Source of the DNA: Pseudomonadota bacterium
Lineage (GTDB): Bacteria; Myxococcota_A; Polyangia; Polyangiales; Polyangiaceae
NCBI GenBank assembly: GCA_023402175.1
Contig: JAEXCN010000264.1
Location: 1 to 27,474, forward strand
Reading direction: 5' to 3'
DNA length: 27,474 nt
The translations under genes and the position numbers were made by a program. Under the pieces are notes generated by a model that searched no databases, was not told where the DNA came from, and was given only the letters and a program-made list of their open reading frames with translations. Numbering within the stretch: the stretch's first letter is position 1; each line of letters starts with the position of its first letter. Positions 1 to 7,164 of this stretch are shown piece after piece.

Positions 1-1
1 G

Positions 2-502
2 CTCTCGCGCACTGAGCCTCCCGCGCCGGTCCCGACGGCACCGGCGATCGTTCCGACGCCCGTGGCCGAACCGACGTACGCGGCGCCTCCGGACAGCAGC
101 GTGGTGGCAACGGTCGAGCCGGTCGCTTCCGTCGTGCCAGTCGCTTCCGTCGCGCCAACGGCGTCGGCGCGGCCGGCGCTTTCGGTTCGTCCTTCGTCCA
201 GCGCTCCGCATGCACCCGATCGCGACAAGGACCTCGCGCTCGCCCGAGAGCGCGCGTCGATCGAACAGGCACGGATGGCGCTTGCGCGTGGCTCGGCCGC
301 CGATGCGCTGGCGGCGCTCGAGGTCCATGCGCGCGAGTTCCCTGACGGCAGGCTCGCCGAGGAGCGCGACGCGCTCAGGATCCATGCCCTCGCGTCTTCG
401 GGACGCCGCGAAGAAGCCGCGACGCGAGCACGCGCGTTCCGTGCGACGTACCCGTCGAGTATCTTCCTGCCGGTCGTCGATCGGGCGGCCCCGAAGAACT
501 AG
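2..502 (+). CDS. C-terminal part of a Pro/Ala/Val-rich protein with a TPR-like tail (5' end outside window)
   Basis: The frame is open from base 2, so the true start lies upstream of the window and only the last 166 codons are seen. The first ~75 residues are a low-complexity Pro/Ala/Val/Ser linker that includes an 18-bp tandem repeat (122-139 and 140-157, one mismatch) encoding repeated VASV-P units. The last ~90 residues are charged and helical (ALARGSAADALAALEVHARE followed by a second helix pair), resembling one or two tetratricopeptide-like hairpins. In myxobacteria this layout (membrane anchor, Pro-rich linker, short TPR tail) is common in proteins encoded next to ECF sigma factors, but the anchor and any sigma gene are not in view. 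The next gene starts within 2 to 68 bases, so the two are probably co-transcribed. No specific function can be assigned. Confidence 0.7.
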   Translation, partial: LSRTEPPAPVPTAPAIVPTPVAEPTYAAPPDSSVVATVEPVASVVPVASVAPTASARPALSVRPSSSAPHAPDRDKDLALARERASIEQARMALARGSAADALAALEVHAREFPDGRLAEERDALRIHALASSGRREEAATRARAFRATYPSSIFLPVVDRAAPKN

Positions 503-570
503 AGATGCCTCTACGTTCGATGCGCCTGCCCGATGCACCTGGACGAGCGCGTGCTACGCCAAAGAGATCC

Positions 571-1179
571 TTGGTCGTCCGTCGAACGATCCTCTCGCTG
601 TCGCTGTTTCTCTCGCTCGCGGTGCCTGCGTGCGAGCTCTCGGCGGATCTCGGTCACGACACGCCGCCTGATGCGGGCGTGGAAGAGGACTCGTCGATCA
701 CGCTCCCGAAGGGACCCGAGCCGACACCACCGACCGCGCCGGACGTGACGCTCGCCGAAGCGAAGGCGCGCTGCGCCGACCCAGCGCATGGACCCGTCGA
801 CGCTTATTCGGACTTCGCCGGGCTCGAAAAGCGGCTCGTCGGTCGGTGGTTCGCGTGCGATCGAGGCGACGGCTCGACCGACCTGTTCCAGCGCGAGGTC
901 GGGATCGAGTTCCACGCGGATCACACGTGGAACCTCCTTCGCCTCGATGCCGCCGAGAAGTTCGTCGATCAGCGCGGGATCGACAACGAAGGTGAGTGGG
1001 GCGAGAAGTACGCCAACTTCCTCGGCTACTACCGCCTCGCGCTCGCGAACGATCTCGTGCTCGTCCAGCTCGCGTTCGAATCCGCGCCGCGCAGGCTCCG
1101 CACGACGGACGAGAGCACGAAGATCACGACGTGGCTCGTCCCTCTCGGCGTCGACACTGCGCCGCCGCGCCCGCGCTGA
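571..1179 (+). CDS. putative lipoprotein of unknown function
   Basis: I do not recognise the family. A TTG start at 571 gives a short basic n-region (LVVRRTIL), a hydrophobic core and AVPAC, a plausible though imperfect lipobox (Pro at -2) with the lipidated Cys at residue 21, preceded by a purine-rich AAAGAGA. An in-frame ATG at 505, two bases after the upstream TAG, would add 22 Arg-rich residues ahead of the signal and is the alternative start. The mature protein of ~180 residues begins with an acidic, Pro-rich stretch and then a compact domain with LEKRLVGRWFACD, GIEFHADHTWNLL and YYRLALANDLVLVQL. The 'G-R-W...F..D.TW' pattern recalls small lipocalin-like beta domains, but this is only a resemblance. 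It is probably anchored in the cell envelope and lies directly downstream of the preceding gene. Confidence 0.65.
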   Translation: MVVRRTILSLSLFLSLAVPACELSADLGHDTPPDAGVEEDSSITLPKGPEPTPPTAPDVTLAEAKARCADPAHGPVDAYSDFAGLEKRLVGRWFACDRGDGSTDLFQREVGIEFHADHTWNLLRLDAAEKFVDQRGIDNEGEWGEKYANFLGYYRLALANDLVLVQLAFESAPRRLRTTDESTKITTWLVPLGVDTAPPRPR

Positions 1180-1334
1180 GCACGGCATGTCGCGACGTGC
1201 GTGATGGATCGCGCGTCATCCATCGGAGGATCGCGCCCGTGCAGTCGTCGACGCTTGCCCGTCTACAATGTGTGCTTTCTGCGGGCGCACACGAGGAGCG
1301 GAGCCAGGCACGCGAATTGGAAAGTGTCGCGACA

Positions 1335-2363
1335 ATGACGCTCGGCCGCCTCGCGCTCGCCACTCTCGCTGCGCTGCTCGTGGCGTGCGCCGGGGAGACC
1401 GGCGGGCCGCACACGTCGGCGGACGAGCAGGTCGCCGCCCAGCCGTGGCGAGATTGGCGTGCGCACCCGGCCGTCGTCGAGATCGACGACGCCGACGAGA
1501 TTTTCGCGCTCAGCGATCCGCACGGCGGCTACCCACAGCTGGCGCAGCTGCTCACGGCAAACGGCCTCATCGCGAGCTTTCCCGCGAGCCCGGACGACGC
1601 TGCGAAGGTGCGATGGACGGGCGGCAACGCGATCCTCGTCGTGGCCGGCGACCTCATCGACAAGGGACCGAGCTCGCTCGGCGTCATCGATCTGCTGCGA
1701 TCGCTCGAGTCGCAAGCGCCGGCGAGCGGCGGGCGCGTCGTCGTCACGCTCGGAAACCACGAGGCCGAGTTCTTCGTCGACCCGCACAACGACAAGGCGA
1801 CGTCGAACGCGCCCGACGCGGTCGGCATCGACAACGAGCTTCGCGTGCGCGGCATCGACCCCGCCGACATCGCCGCGCGGCGCGACGTGGACGGACGCGG
1901 CGCGTGGATGGCGAACCTGCCGTTCGCGGTGCGCGTGAAGAAGTGGTTCTTCGCGCACAGCGGGAACACCGAGGGGGACTCGATCCCCGCGCTCGAGCAG
2001 CGCCTTCGTCGCGCGCTCGACACGAAGGGCTGGCGCGCGAAGGACATCACGGGCAAGGACTCCATCCTCGAAGCGGAGGAGTGGTACGGCCGTCCCGACA
2101 AGGACGACACCGCGCGCCGAAACGCGGCCGCGCTCGGCGTGAAGCACATCGTGTTCGGTCACGATCCGGGCGCGATGAAGGACCGAGGACGCATCCTCGC
2201 GAGCGGCGACGCGGCGCTCGTGAAGCTGAACGTGAACATGGGCCTCGACCTGAAGCAGTCGACGAAGGGCGGCCTCTTGCTCCACGTCCACACGAAGGGG
2301 ACCGACAGCTTCGAGGTGCTCGATTCGCAGGGCCGCGCCGCACCCGTCCCAGCGACGCGGTGA
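1335..2363 (+). CDS. lipoprotein calcineurin-like metallophosphoesterase
   Basis: This is a 342-residue protein with a signal peptide ending in the lipobox LVAC (Cys18), so it is predicted to be an envelope-anchored lipoprotein. The metallophosphoesterase motifs appear in order: SDPHGG (Asp61, His63), GDLIDKGP (Asp106), GNHE (Asn141-His142-Glu143) and FGHDP (His276). These are the dinuclear metal ligands of the PPP/calcineurin-like fold. The Gly-Asp-X2-Asp-Lys-Gly-Pro motif and overall size are closest to bacterial PPP-like (Shewanella-type) phosphatases, so a phosphoprotein or phosphoester substrate in the periplasm is plausible but unproven. The ATG at 1335 is chosen because it directly precedes the signal peptide; the frame is open further upstream without coding character. 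The gene stands alone, ~155 bp after the previous gene, with the inverted-repeat element downstream. Confidence 0.88.
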   Translation: MTLGRLALATLAALLVACAGETGGPHTSADEQVAAQPWRDWRAHPAVVEIDDADEIFALSDPHGGYPQLAQLLTANGLIASFPASPDDAAKVRWTGGNAILVVAGDLIDKGPSSLGVIDLLRSLESQAPASGGRVVVTLGNHEAEFFVDPHNDKATSNAPDAVGIDNELRVRGIDPADIAARRDVDGRGAWMANLPFAVRVKKWFFAHSGNTEGDSIPALEQRLRRALDTKGWRAKDITGKDSILEAEEWYGRPDKDDTARRNAAALGVKHIVFGHDPGAMKDRGRILASGDAALVKLNVNMGLDLKQSTKGGLLLHVHTKGTDSFEVLDSQGRAAPVPATR

Positions 2364-2556
2364 CCGCCTCCGAGTTGGGGCACTAGCCTCCATCGAGCGA
2401 CCGAAGGCACACGGCAGACGAACTGCGCGTCACGATGATGGGCGCGCGAGGGAGCGTGGCGTTCACGAAGCTCGGCGCCTGAACGGTGGCCGTCGCCATG
2501 GCGTCAGCCCGCCTGACTATCGGCGTCCTCTCCTGTCCCGCGAGGTCGCCGCCGGC

Positions 2557-3043
2557 GAGATTCACAGGGGGACAGGGCGACAGGGAGCCAAGAGGGAGGA
2601 GGCCTCGCTTCGTTCTCGACCTGGACCCTTGTCGCCTCTCACGAAACGCTGGCGCGTTTCGCTCGAAAATTTGAGCCTCTCTCTCATCCGGCGAGCTTGT
2701 TCCGCACAGGCACTGGCGTCCCTGCCGGCTGCGGGACTCGGACGGAGAGCGGCCCGCGTCACGCGGCAGCGTTCATCATCACAAGAGCGCGCGTGCGGGC
2801 TGGACAGCCGTGGATGTCGTCGAGAAGTCGAGCCGCGCTCCTCCTCCCGAAGGTCTCGGACAAAGCTTGGAGAGCGCACCGTTTGCGGAACAAGGATGGA
2901 GCTCGAAAGAGAGAGCTTCCATTCCGAACGAAACGTGAAGCGAGCGCTTCACGTTTCGTGAGGGCCCGACGAGGGGCCAGGTGAACAAAGAGAGGAAGGC
3001 CCTCCCTCTGATCTTCCTGTCGCCCTATCTCCCTGTGAATCTC
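2557..3043. repeat. ~490-bp element bounded by long imperfect inverted repeats (MITE-like)
   Basis: The left arm 2557-2706 and right arm 2884-3043 are imperfect reverse complements over ~150-160 bases, flanking a ~177-base centre. The outermost 13 bases match exactly (GAGATTCACAGGG at 2557-2569, inverted at 3031-3043). Further exact blocks in the same order are AGGGCGACAGG, AGAGGGAGG (2591-2599 versus 3001-3009 inverted), CTCACGAAACG (2638-2648 versus 2952-2962) and CTTGTTCCGCA (2696-2706 versus 2884-2894) at the inner ends. No transposase frame and no clear target-site duplication are visible. It could be a non-autonomous mobile element or a structured RNA; the arms could also fold into a long hairpin of DNA or RNA. 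Confidence 0.7.
2928..2959. repeat. near-perfect 15-bp palindrome inside the right arm
   Basis: Bases 2928-2942 and 2945-2959 are exact reverse complements (ACGAAACGTGAAGCG) separated by two bases. The left arm of the surrounding element has a shorter counterpart at the equivalent place (CGAAACG, six bases, CGTTTCG at 2642-2661). A small hairpin is therefore nested in each arm. A rho-independent terminator is unlikely because no T-run follows. Confidence 0.75.
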
Positions 3044-3177
3044 TTCTCGAGTCATCACGGCCAGCAGTCGATAGAGAGACCAGAGAACGGCTGCCGCCCT
3101 GTGAGTCTCGCTGGCGACGACCTCGCAGCACCAGGAGATGAGGCCAATCGTGAGCTGTCGCGCTGATGCGCCCGACG

Positions 3178-3810
3178 TCAGCGGAGCGTGCGGAGGAACG
3201 CCAGCATGTCGGCGAGCTCGGCTTCGCTCACCACCATCGGCGGCATCTTCCCCCGGCCGCGTCGCAACGTCTCGGCGACGTCCGCTGCTCGATAGAGGAA
3301 GGGTCGATCGACGAGGCGGACGCCGATGTGCCCTCGTGCGTCCGGTCCGTGGCAGCCCGAGCACTTGTCCGTGTAGAGCGCGCGGCCGCGCTCGCGATCG
3401 CCGTTCGCGTACGGTCCGTCGGGAAGCGCGGCGAGCTCGGCAGCGACCGCATCGGCGTCGATCGTGGCGGGCTCGAACGGTCCGGCGTCGGGCCCGTACG
3501 TCGCGGCGAGCCATGCAGTGAGCGGCTCGGTGTCCTTCGGCTCGAGGTTCGCGCCCCAGCCGACCATCTTCGTGACGGTCTTCGTCCACTGCGCGCGCGT
3601 GAGCCGCTGCTGCGCGAGCATCTCTTCGGAGTGGCACGTGAGGCATGCGCCTTTGACGAGCGCGCGCCCTTCCGCATCGGAGATGACCTCTGGTGCGGCG
3701 TTCGTCGTGATTGCCGTCGTACCAGCGTCGATCGGACCCGAGGACGACGGCCGCTCCTTCGAGCACGCCGCGAGCGCGATCGCGCAGAGGATCGAGAACG
3801 CGCGCTTCAT
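3178..3810 (-). CDS. diheme c-type cytochrome lipoprotein, partner of the molybdoenzyme (SorB/SoxD-like)
   Basis: A 210-residue protein. Residues 1-16 form a lipoprotein signal ending in LAAC (Cys16), so the mature protein is probably anchored and periplasm-facing. Two CXXCH haem-binding sites are present: CLTCH (56-60) and CSGCH (150-154). Likely axial methionines are Met82 in a TKMVGWGA segment and Met189 in GKMPPM. Its ATG overlaps the TGA of the sulfite-oxidase-family gene (ATGA), so the two are translationally coupled. In this family pair the molybdenum subunit passes electrons to the cytochrome, which relays them to the respiratory chain. Two haems make it more like SoxD or other diheme partners than the monohaem SorB; the assignment as electron acceptor is inferred from the gene pair. 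Confidence 0.88.
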   Translation of the reverse strand: MKRAFSILCAIALAACSKERPSSSGPIDAGTTAITTNAAPEVISDAEGRALVKGACLTCHSEEMLAQQRLTRAQWTKTVTKMVGWGANLEPKDTEPLTAWLAATYGPDAGPFEPATIDADAVAAELAALPDGPYANGDRERGRALYTDKCSGCHGPDARGHIGVRLVDRPFLYRAADVAETLRRGRGKMPPMVVSEAELADMLAFLRTLR

Positions 3811-4946
3811 GCGATCTCCCACGAGACGGAGTGCCAGCCGTTCCAGAAGTAGCCGCTCGGGTTCCACGCAGCGTGCTCCGGCTGCGCGTTGCCCTTCTTG
3901 TCCGTCGCTCGCGCGAGCGCGCGGACGCGGCCCGCTTCCTTCCGCTCGAATTCGTGCGTGAAGACGACCCACCGCCCGGCGCCGGGCTCTCCTTCGAGCT
4001 TGGCTACGCGCCAGGTCTTGCCGTCGTCGATCGAGACCTCCACCTTCGCGATCGGGGCGTCGCCGGAGAACGCGACGCCGACCACCTTCTGCAGACCGGG
4101 CGGCGTGTGAGCGCCGTCCGCGGGTGCGCCGATGATCGATTTGACCGGGAACGTCGTCGCCGAACGCATCTTCTCGGGCGGGACAGCTGCGCCGGGCTCG
4201 ACCTTCTCCGTCGGCATTCGATACGCCGTCTGCATGAAGAAGCCCTTCGCCTCTTCCTTCTCGACGGCGATCTTCGTCAGCCACTTCACCCAGTGATCGC
4301 CGGCCCAGCCGGGGACGACGAGCCGGAGCGGCGCGCCGTGCCCGAGCGTCAGCTCTTCGCCGTTCATCCGGTACGCGACGAGCGTGCTCGGATCGAGCGC
4401 GCGCTCGATCGGGATGCTGCGGAGGAACACGGGCGTCTGCGGCTTCGGCGGTGCGTCCGCGCCGAGGAGATGGACGAACGTTCCTTTCAGGTTCTCCGGA
4501 GCTACACCCGCCTTCTCGAGCAAGTCCCGGAGGCGAACGCCGGTGAAGGTGGCCTGCCCCATCGCGCCGTGGACCCACTGGATGCCGGGCACGCGCGGCA
4601 CGTGGAGCGCGCGCCCGTTGCCCGCGCACTGGAGCACGGCCGTGACGGTCACGGGCTTGAACGACTTCTCGAGCTCGGCGGCGGTGAGCGTGAGCTTGTT
4701 GGTGACGAGCCCCTCGACGCTGAGCGGCCGGCTTCGGTCGAGCGCGGGCGGGCCGAAGTGGCTGCGGACGAAGAAGTCCGGCGTCGGCGTGATCAGTCGG
4801 TCGAAACGCGTGATTGGGGTCGCGAGGTTCTGCGGAGCGCGCTCCTGGCGCAGTAGGTCCGCGAACGCGGTCCCCGCGGGCGTGAAGGCAAGCGCAATCC
4901 CGGTGCCCTGCAGGAGGCGACGCCGCCCGATCATGCGGCGCATCAA
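3807..4946 (-). CDS. sulfite oxidase-family molybdopterin enzyme, Tat-exported (SorA/SoxC-like)
   Basis: A 379-residue protein. The N-terminus has a twin-arginine signal (GRRRLLQG, residues 7-14, then a hydrophobic stretch to AFAD), indicating export folded with its cofactor. Residues ~45-245 form the oxidoreductase molybdopterin domain, with the molybdenum-ligating cysteine Cys107 in LQCAGNGR and a conserved GWAGDHWVKWL segment. Residues ~255-379 form the Mo-co dimerisation domain (VEVSIDDGKTW, ending in SGYFWNGWHSVSWEI). The family oxidises sulfite to sulfate, or sulfane sulfur in SoxCD. ATG codons at 4946, 4943 and 4934 are all possible starts; only the n-region length differs. It is coupled to the diheme cytochrome and diverges from a sulfate-exporter-like gene, which favours sulfite as substrate. 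No soxXYZAB genes are present in the window. Confidence 0.9.
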   Translation of the reverse strand: MMRRMIGRRRLLQGTGIALAFTPAGTAFADLLRQERAPQNLATPITRFDRLITPTPDFFVRSHFGPPALDRSRPLSVEGLVTNKLTLTAAELEKSFKPVTVTAVLQCAGNGRALHVPRVPGIQWVHGAMGQATFTGVRLRDLLEKAGVAPENLKGTFVHLLGADAPPKPQTPVFLRSIPIERALDPSTLVAYRMNGEELTLGHGAPLRLVVPGWAGDHWVKWLTKIAVEKEEAKGFFMQTAYRMPTEKVEPGAAVPPEKMRSATTFPVKSIIGAPADGAHTPPGLQKVVGVAFSGDAPIAKVEVSIDDGKTWRVAKLEGEPGAGRWVVFTHEFERKEAGRVRALARATDKKGNAQPEHAAWNPSGYFWNGWHSVSWEIA

Positions 4947-5204
4947 AGCGACGAATCCGTTCGCCGGTCAAGGGCGATGCATCGGCATCGACAAGGTCAT
5001 GACGCGCTCCGCCATCGGTTCGAGCGCGGGGCACGAAGTTGCTCGATGGCTGAGCCCGACGCGAGCGAAACGACGGATTCGTTCGGAGATCGAGGATAGC
5101 GCACGTGCCGTGCTATGACCCGCGCGCTCTCGCGCGGCGACTAGAGCGCATCTCATTCGAACGCATCTCGGCTGCGAGATGTCCTCGGCGAGAGCGAGCA
5201 AGCG
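4947..5204. promoter_or_regulatory. divergent intergenic region between the sulfite oxidase pair and the YeiH-cupin gene
   Basis: These 258 bases must contain the promoters of both divergent sulfur genes. A small perfect hairpin (CATCTCG, four-base loop GCTG, CGAGATG; 5164-5181) lies ~23 bases before the YeiH-cupin ATG and could act on its expression. A direct echo of the GCATCTC half-site lies just upstream. I see no -35/-10 pair that I would defend. Confidence 0.4.
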
Positions 5205-7052
5205 ATGAAACGACCCCAATGGCTCCCCACCCGAAGCGATGTGCCCGGCATCGCGCTCGCTGTCGGCATCGGCGCCGTCGCCGTCGCGCTCGTGAAGGTG
5301 CTGCCTCCGTCGCCGCTCCTGTCCGACGTCCTCATCGCGCTCTTTCTCGGCGCGCTCATCTTGAACACGCCGCTCGCACGCATCTTCCGCGTCGGCCCGG
5401 TCGGCAAGGAGCGTGAGCCCGACATCTACGCGTCCGGTCTTCGCTTCACCGGCAAGTGGATCCTGCGTCTGTCGATCGTGCTGATGGGCATGAAGGTGCA
5501 GACGTCGTTCTTCGGGAAGACGGAGATCCAGACGATCTTCATCGTCGCGGCCGCCTCCGTACCGAGCGCGTTCTTCGTCTCTCATCTGCTCGGCGTGCTC
5601 CTCCGGGTACGGCGCCCGCTCGTCGATCTCGTCGCGGGCGGCACGATGATCTGCGGAGCGTCTGCCGTGAACGCGATCGCGCCGGCATGTGGTGCGCACC
5701 GCGAGGAGCAAGGCGTCGCCATCGCGGTCACGTTCCTCTTCAGCGTGACGGCGATGCTCTCGTTCCGGACGATCGCCTTTGCGCTCGGCCTCGATCCGTC
5801 TTTTGCCGGGCTCTGGAGCGGCCTCGCCGTGAACGATCTCTCGAGCGCCGTCGCGGTCGGCGCGCAGATGGGAGAGAGCGGCGGCGTCATGGCCGCAGCC
5901 TCGAAGTCCGCGCGCATCCTGCTCCTCGCGCCGGTGCTCGTCACGATCGCGCTCGCACGTCGCGACGCGCGACCCGTGGGCGCCCGTTCGAATCAGCTGA
6001 CGAAGAGCATCGTCGACGCGCTGCCGGGCTTCATCGTCGGCTACGTCATCCTCGCGATCGTCCGCGCGACCGGAGACCGCGTCTTCGGCGAGGCCGCCGC
6101 GTGGAAGGGCCTCATCGCCGCCGACCGGTTCGTGCTCGACGTCCTCATGTCCGCGGTCGCGGCGGGAATCGGCCTCCATCTCTCGCTTCGGACGATCCTC
6201 GGCTCGAGCGCGCGTGCGGTCGGAGTCGGTGCAGGCGCATCGGTCTGGATGGCGGGGCTCACCGTCACGATGATCACGTTCATCTCGCGTGGCGCGACGA
6301 CCACCGCGATGGCCATCGGCGCGCTGGCGCTCGCGACGACGTTCGTCCTCCATCGTACGTTCGCCGGGAAGAACGCGCGCATGCGGCAGATCGAGCGTCG
6401 GTTCGAGGACGGCGATCTGCTCACGCTCGAGGAGGCTACCGTCCTCCTCGACGAGCGCGAACGGGCAGGGCGCCTCGAGGAGACGTTCCTCCGCCGCTTG
6501 CTCGATCGGTTGAGCCCGTCGATCGGCGAGCTCATCCCGGCGCGCACGAGCCCGCTCGGCCATGGTGAGGGGTGCCGCTGGCTCACGTACTGGGAAGGCA
6601 CGTCGGGCTGGGCGCTCGTCGCCGTCGTCCGCGAGCCGGGATCGGTCACGCCGATCCACGCGCATCCGCATCGCATGCTCGGCAAGGCGATCGAAGGCCG
6701 GCTCGAAGAGCTTCGCTTCCGTGAGGTGGAGAGCGCGCCGCGCGAGACGAATGGCGCTCGCGACGTCGAGCTCGTCTCGCGCACGGTGCTCGCGCACGAA
6801 GAGCTCGTCGAGGCCGACGGCCTCGCGAGCCTTCACGTCGTTCGCGCCGTCGGCGAGAGCCCGGCGATCGACATCCAGCTCCGTGGCCCCGAAGTCGGGC
6901 GCCCCGGACGTCTCCTTCGCCCGCGCGAACGTGTCGACGTGCTCTCGTTGAACGTCGGCGCTCGCATCGCTGCGTTCGAAGAGATCGATGGACGTCCGGG
7001 ACAGAGCGGCGACGGCGCGGCCGCCGGACGACCCTCGCCGGAAGCGGCCTGA
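5205..7052 (+). CDS. YeiH/UPF0324 putative sulfate exporter fused to a cysteine dioxygenase-like cupin
   Basis: A 615-residue fusion. Residues ~13-385 form a multi-pass membrane domain of the YeiH/UPF0324 family, with the hallmark GGTMICGASAVNAIAP segment and the later GLWSGLAVNDLSSAVAVGAQ segment. The family is annotated as putative sulfate exporters. After a charged helical linker (~390-450), residues ~455-570 form a cupin. PIHAHPH carries His485, His487 and His489, followed by K-A-I-E-G-R-L-E-E, which follows the HDHxxSH...K.LxGxLxE pattern of cysteine dioxygenase. ASLHVVRAV carries His544, matching the third iron ligand, before an A-I-D-I-Q-L strand like that of the enzyme. The last ~45 residues are low-complexity. 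Its divergent sulfite oxidase neighbour makes a sulfur role likely. Whether the cupin is catalytic or a sensor of the transporter is open. The ATG at 5205 follows a purine-rich GAGAGCGAGCAAG. Confidence 0.85.
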   Translation: MKRPQWLPTRSDVPGIALAVGIGAVAVALVKVLPPSPLLSDVLIALFLGALILNTPLARIFRVGPVGKEREPDIYASGLRFTGKWILRLSIVLMGMKVQTSFFGKTEIQTIFIVAAASVPSAFFVSHLLGVLLRVRRPLVDLVAGGTMICGASAVNAIAPACGAHREEQGVAIAVTFLFSVTAMLSFRTIAFALGLDPSFAGLWSGLAVNDLSSAVAVGAQMGESGGVMAAASKSARILLLAPVLVTIALARRDARPVGARSNQLTKSIVDALPGFIVGYVILAIVRATGDRVFGEAAAWKGLIAADRFVLDVLMSAVAAGIGLHLSLRTILGSSARAVGVGAGASVWMAGLTVTMITFISRGATTTAMAIGALALATTFVLHRTFAGKNARMRQIERRFEDGDLLTLEEATVLLDERERAGRLEETFLRRLLDRLSPSIGELIPARTSPLGHGEGCRWLTYWEGTSGWALVAVVREPGSVTPIHAHPHRMLGKAIEGRLEELRFREVESAPRETNGARDVELVSRTVLAHEELVEADGLASLHVVRAVGESPAIDIQLRGPEVGRPGRLLRPRERVDVLSLNVGARIAAFEEIDGRPGQSGDGAAAGRPSPEAA

Positions 7053-7164
7053 TCGCCCGCGTGCATCCGTTACATCTCGACGCACTCCGTGCGTCCTGAG
7101 GTCGCGTTCGGCGTCATCGCGTTTCGAGCCGCGGGCTCGAGGTCGCATCGGGCACGTGTGCTGC

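Larger units (their letters stand above)
2364..3177. other. gene-free stretch holding an inverted-repeat element
   Basis: About 810 bases with no convincing gene. Short open frames on both strands here lack family motifs and are Arg/Ser-rich, as expected from non-coding GC-rich DNA. Base composition is more purine/pyrimidine-skewed (AGGGAGG, CCTCCCTCT runs) than in the neighbouring genes. The core (2557-3043) is the inverted-repeat element described separately. The flanks 2364-2556 and 3044-3177 show nothing further that I can support. Confidence 0.7.

Noticed and set aside
2562..2961. Short open frames inside the inverted-repeat element
   Set aside because: They overlap on both strands, are Arg/Ser-rich and have no ribosome site or recognisable domain; no transposase is encoded.
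3811..5034. Upstream extension of the cytochrome frame, making a single 618-residue protein
   Set aside because: The extension is out of frame with, and antisense to nothing but shadowed by, the molybdoenzyme gene on the same strand; the true cytochrome start is the ATG at 3810 with a lipoprotein signal.
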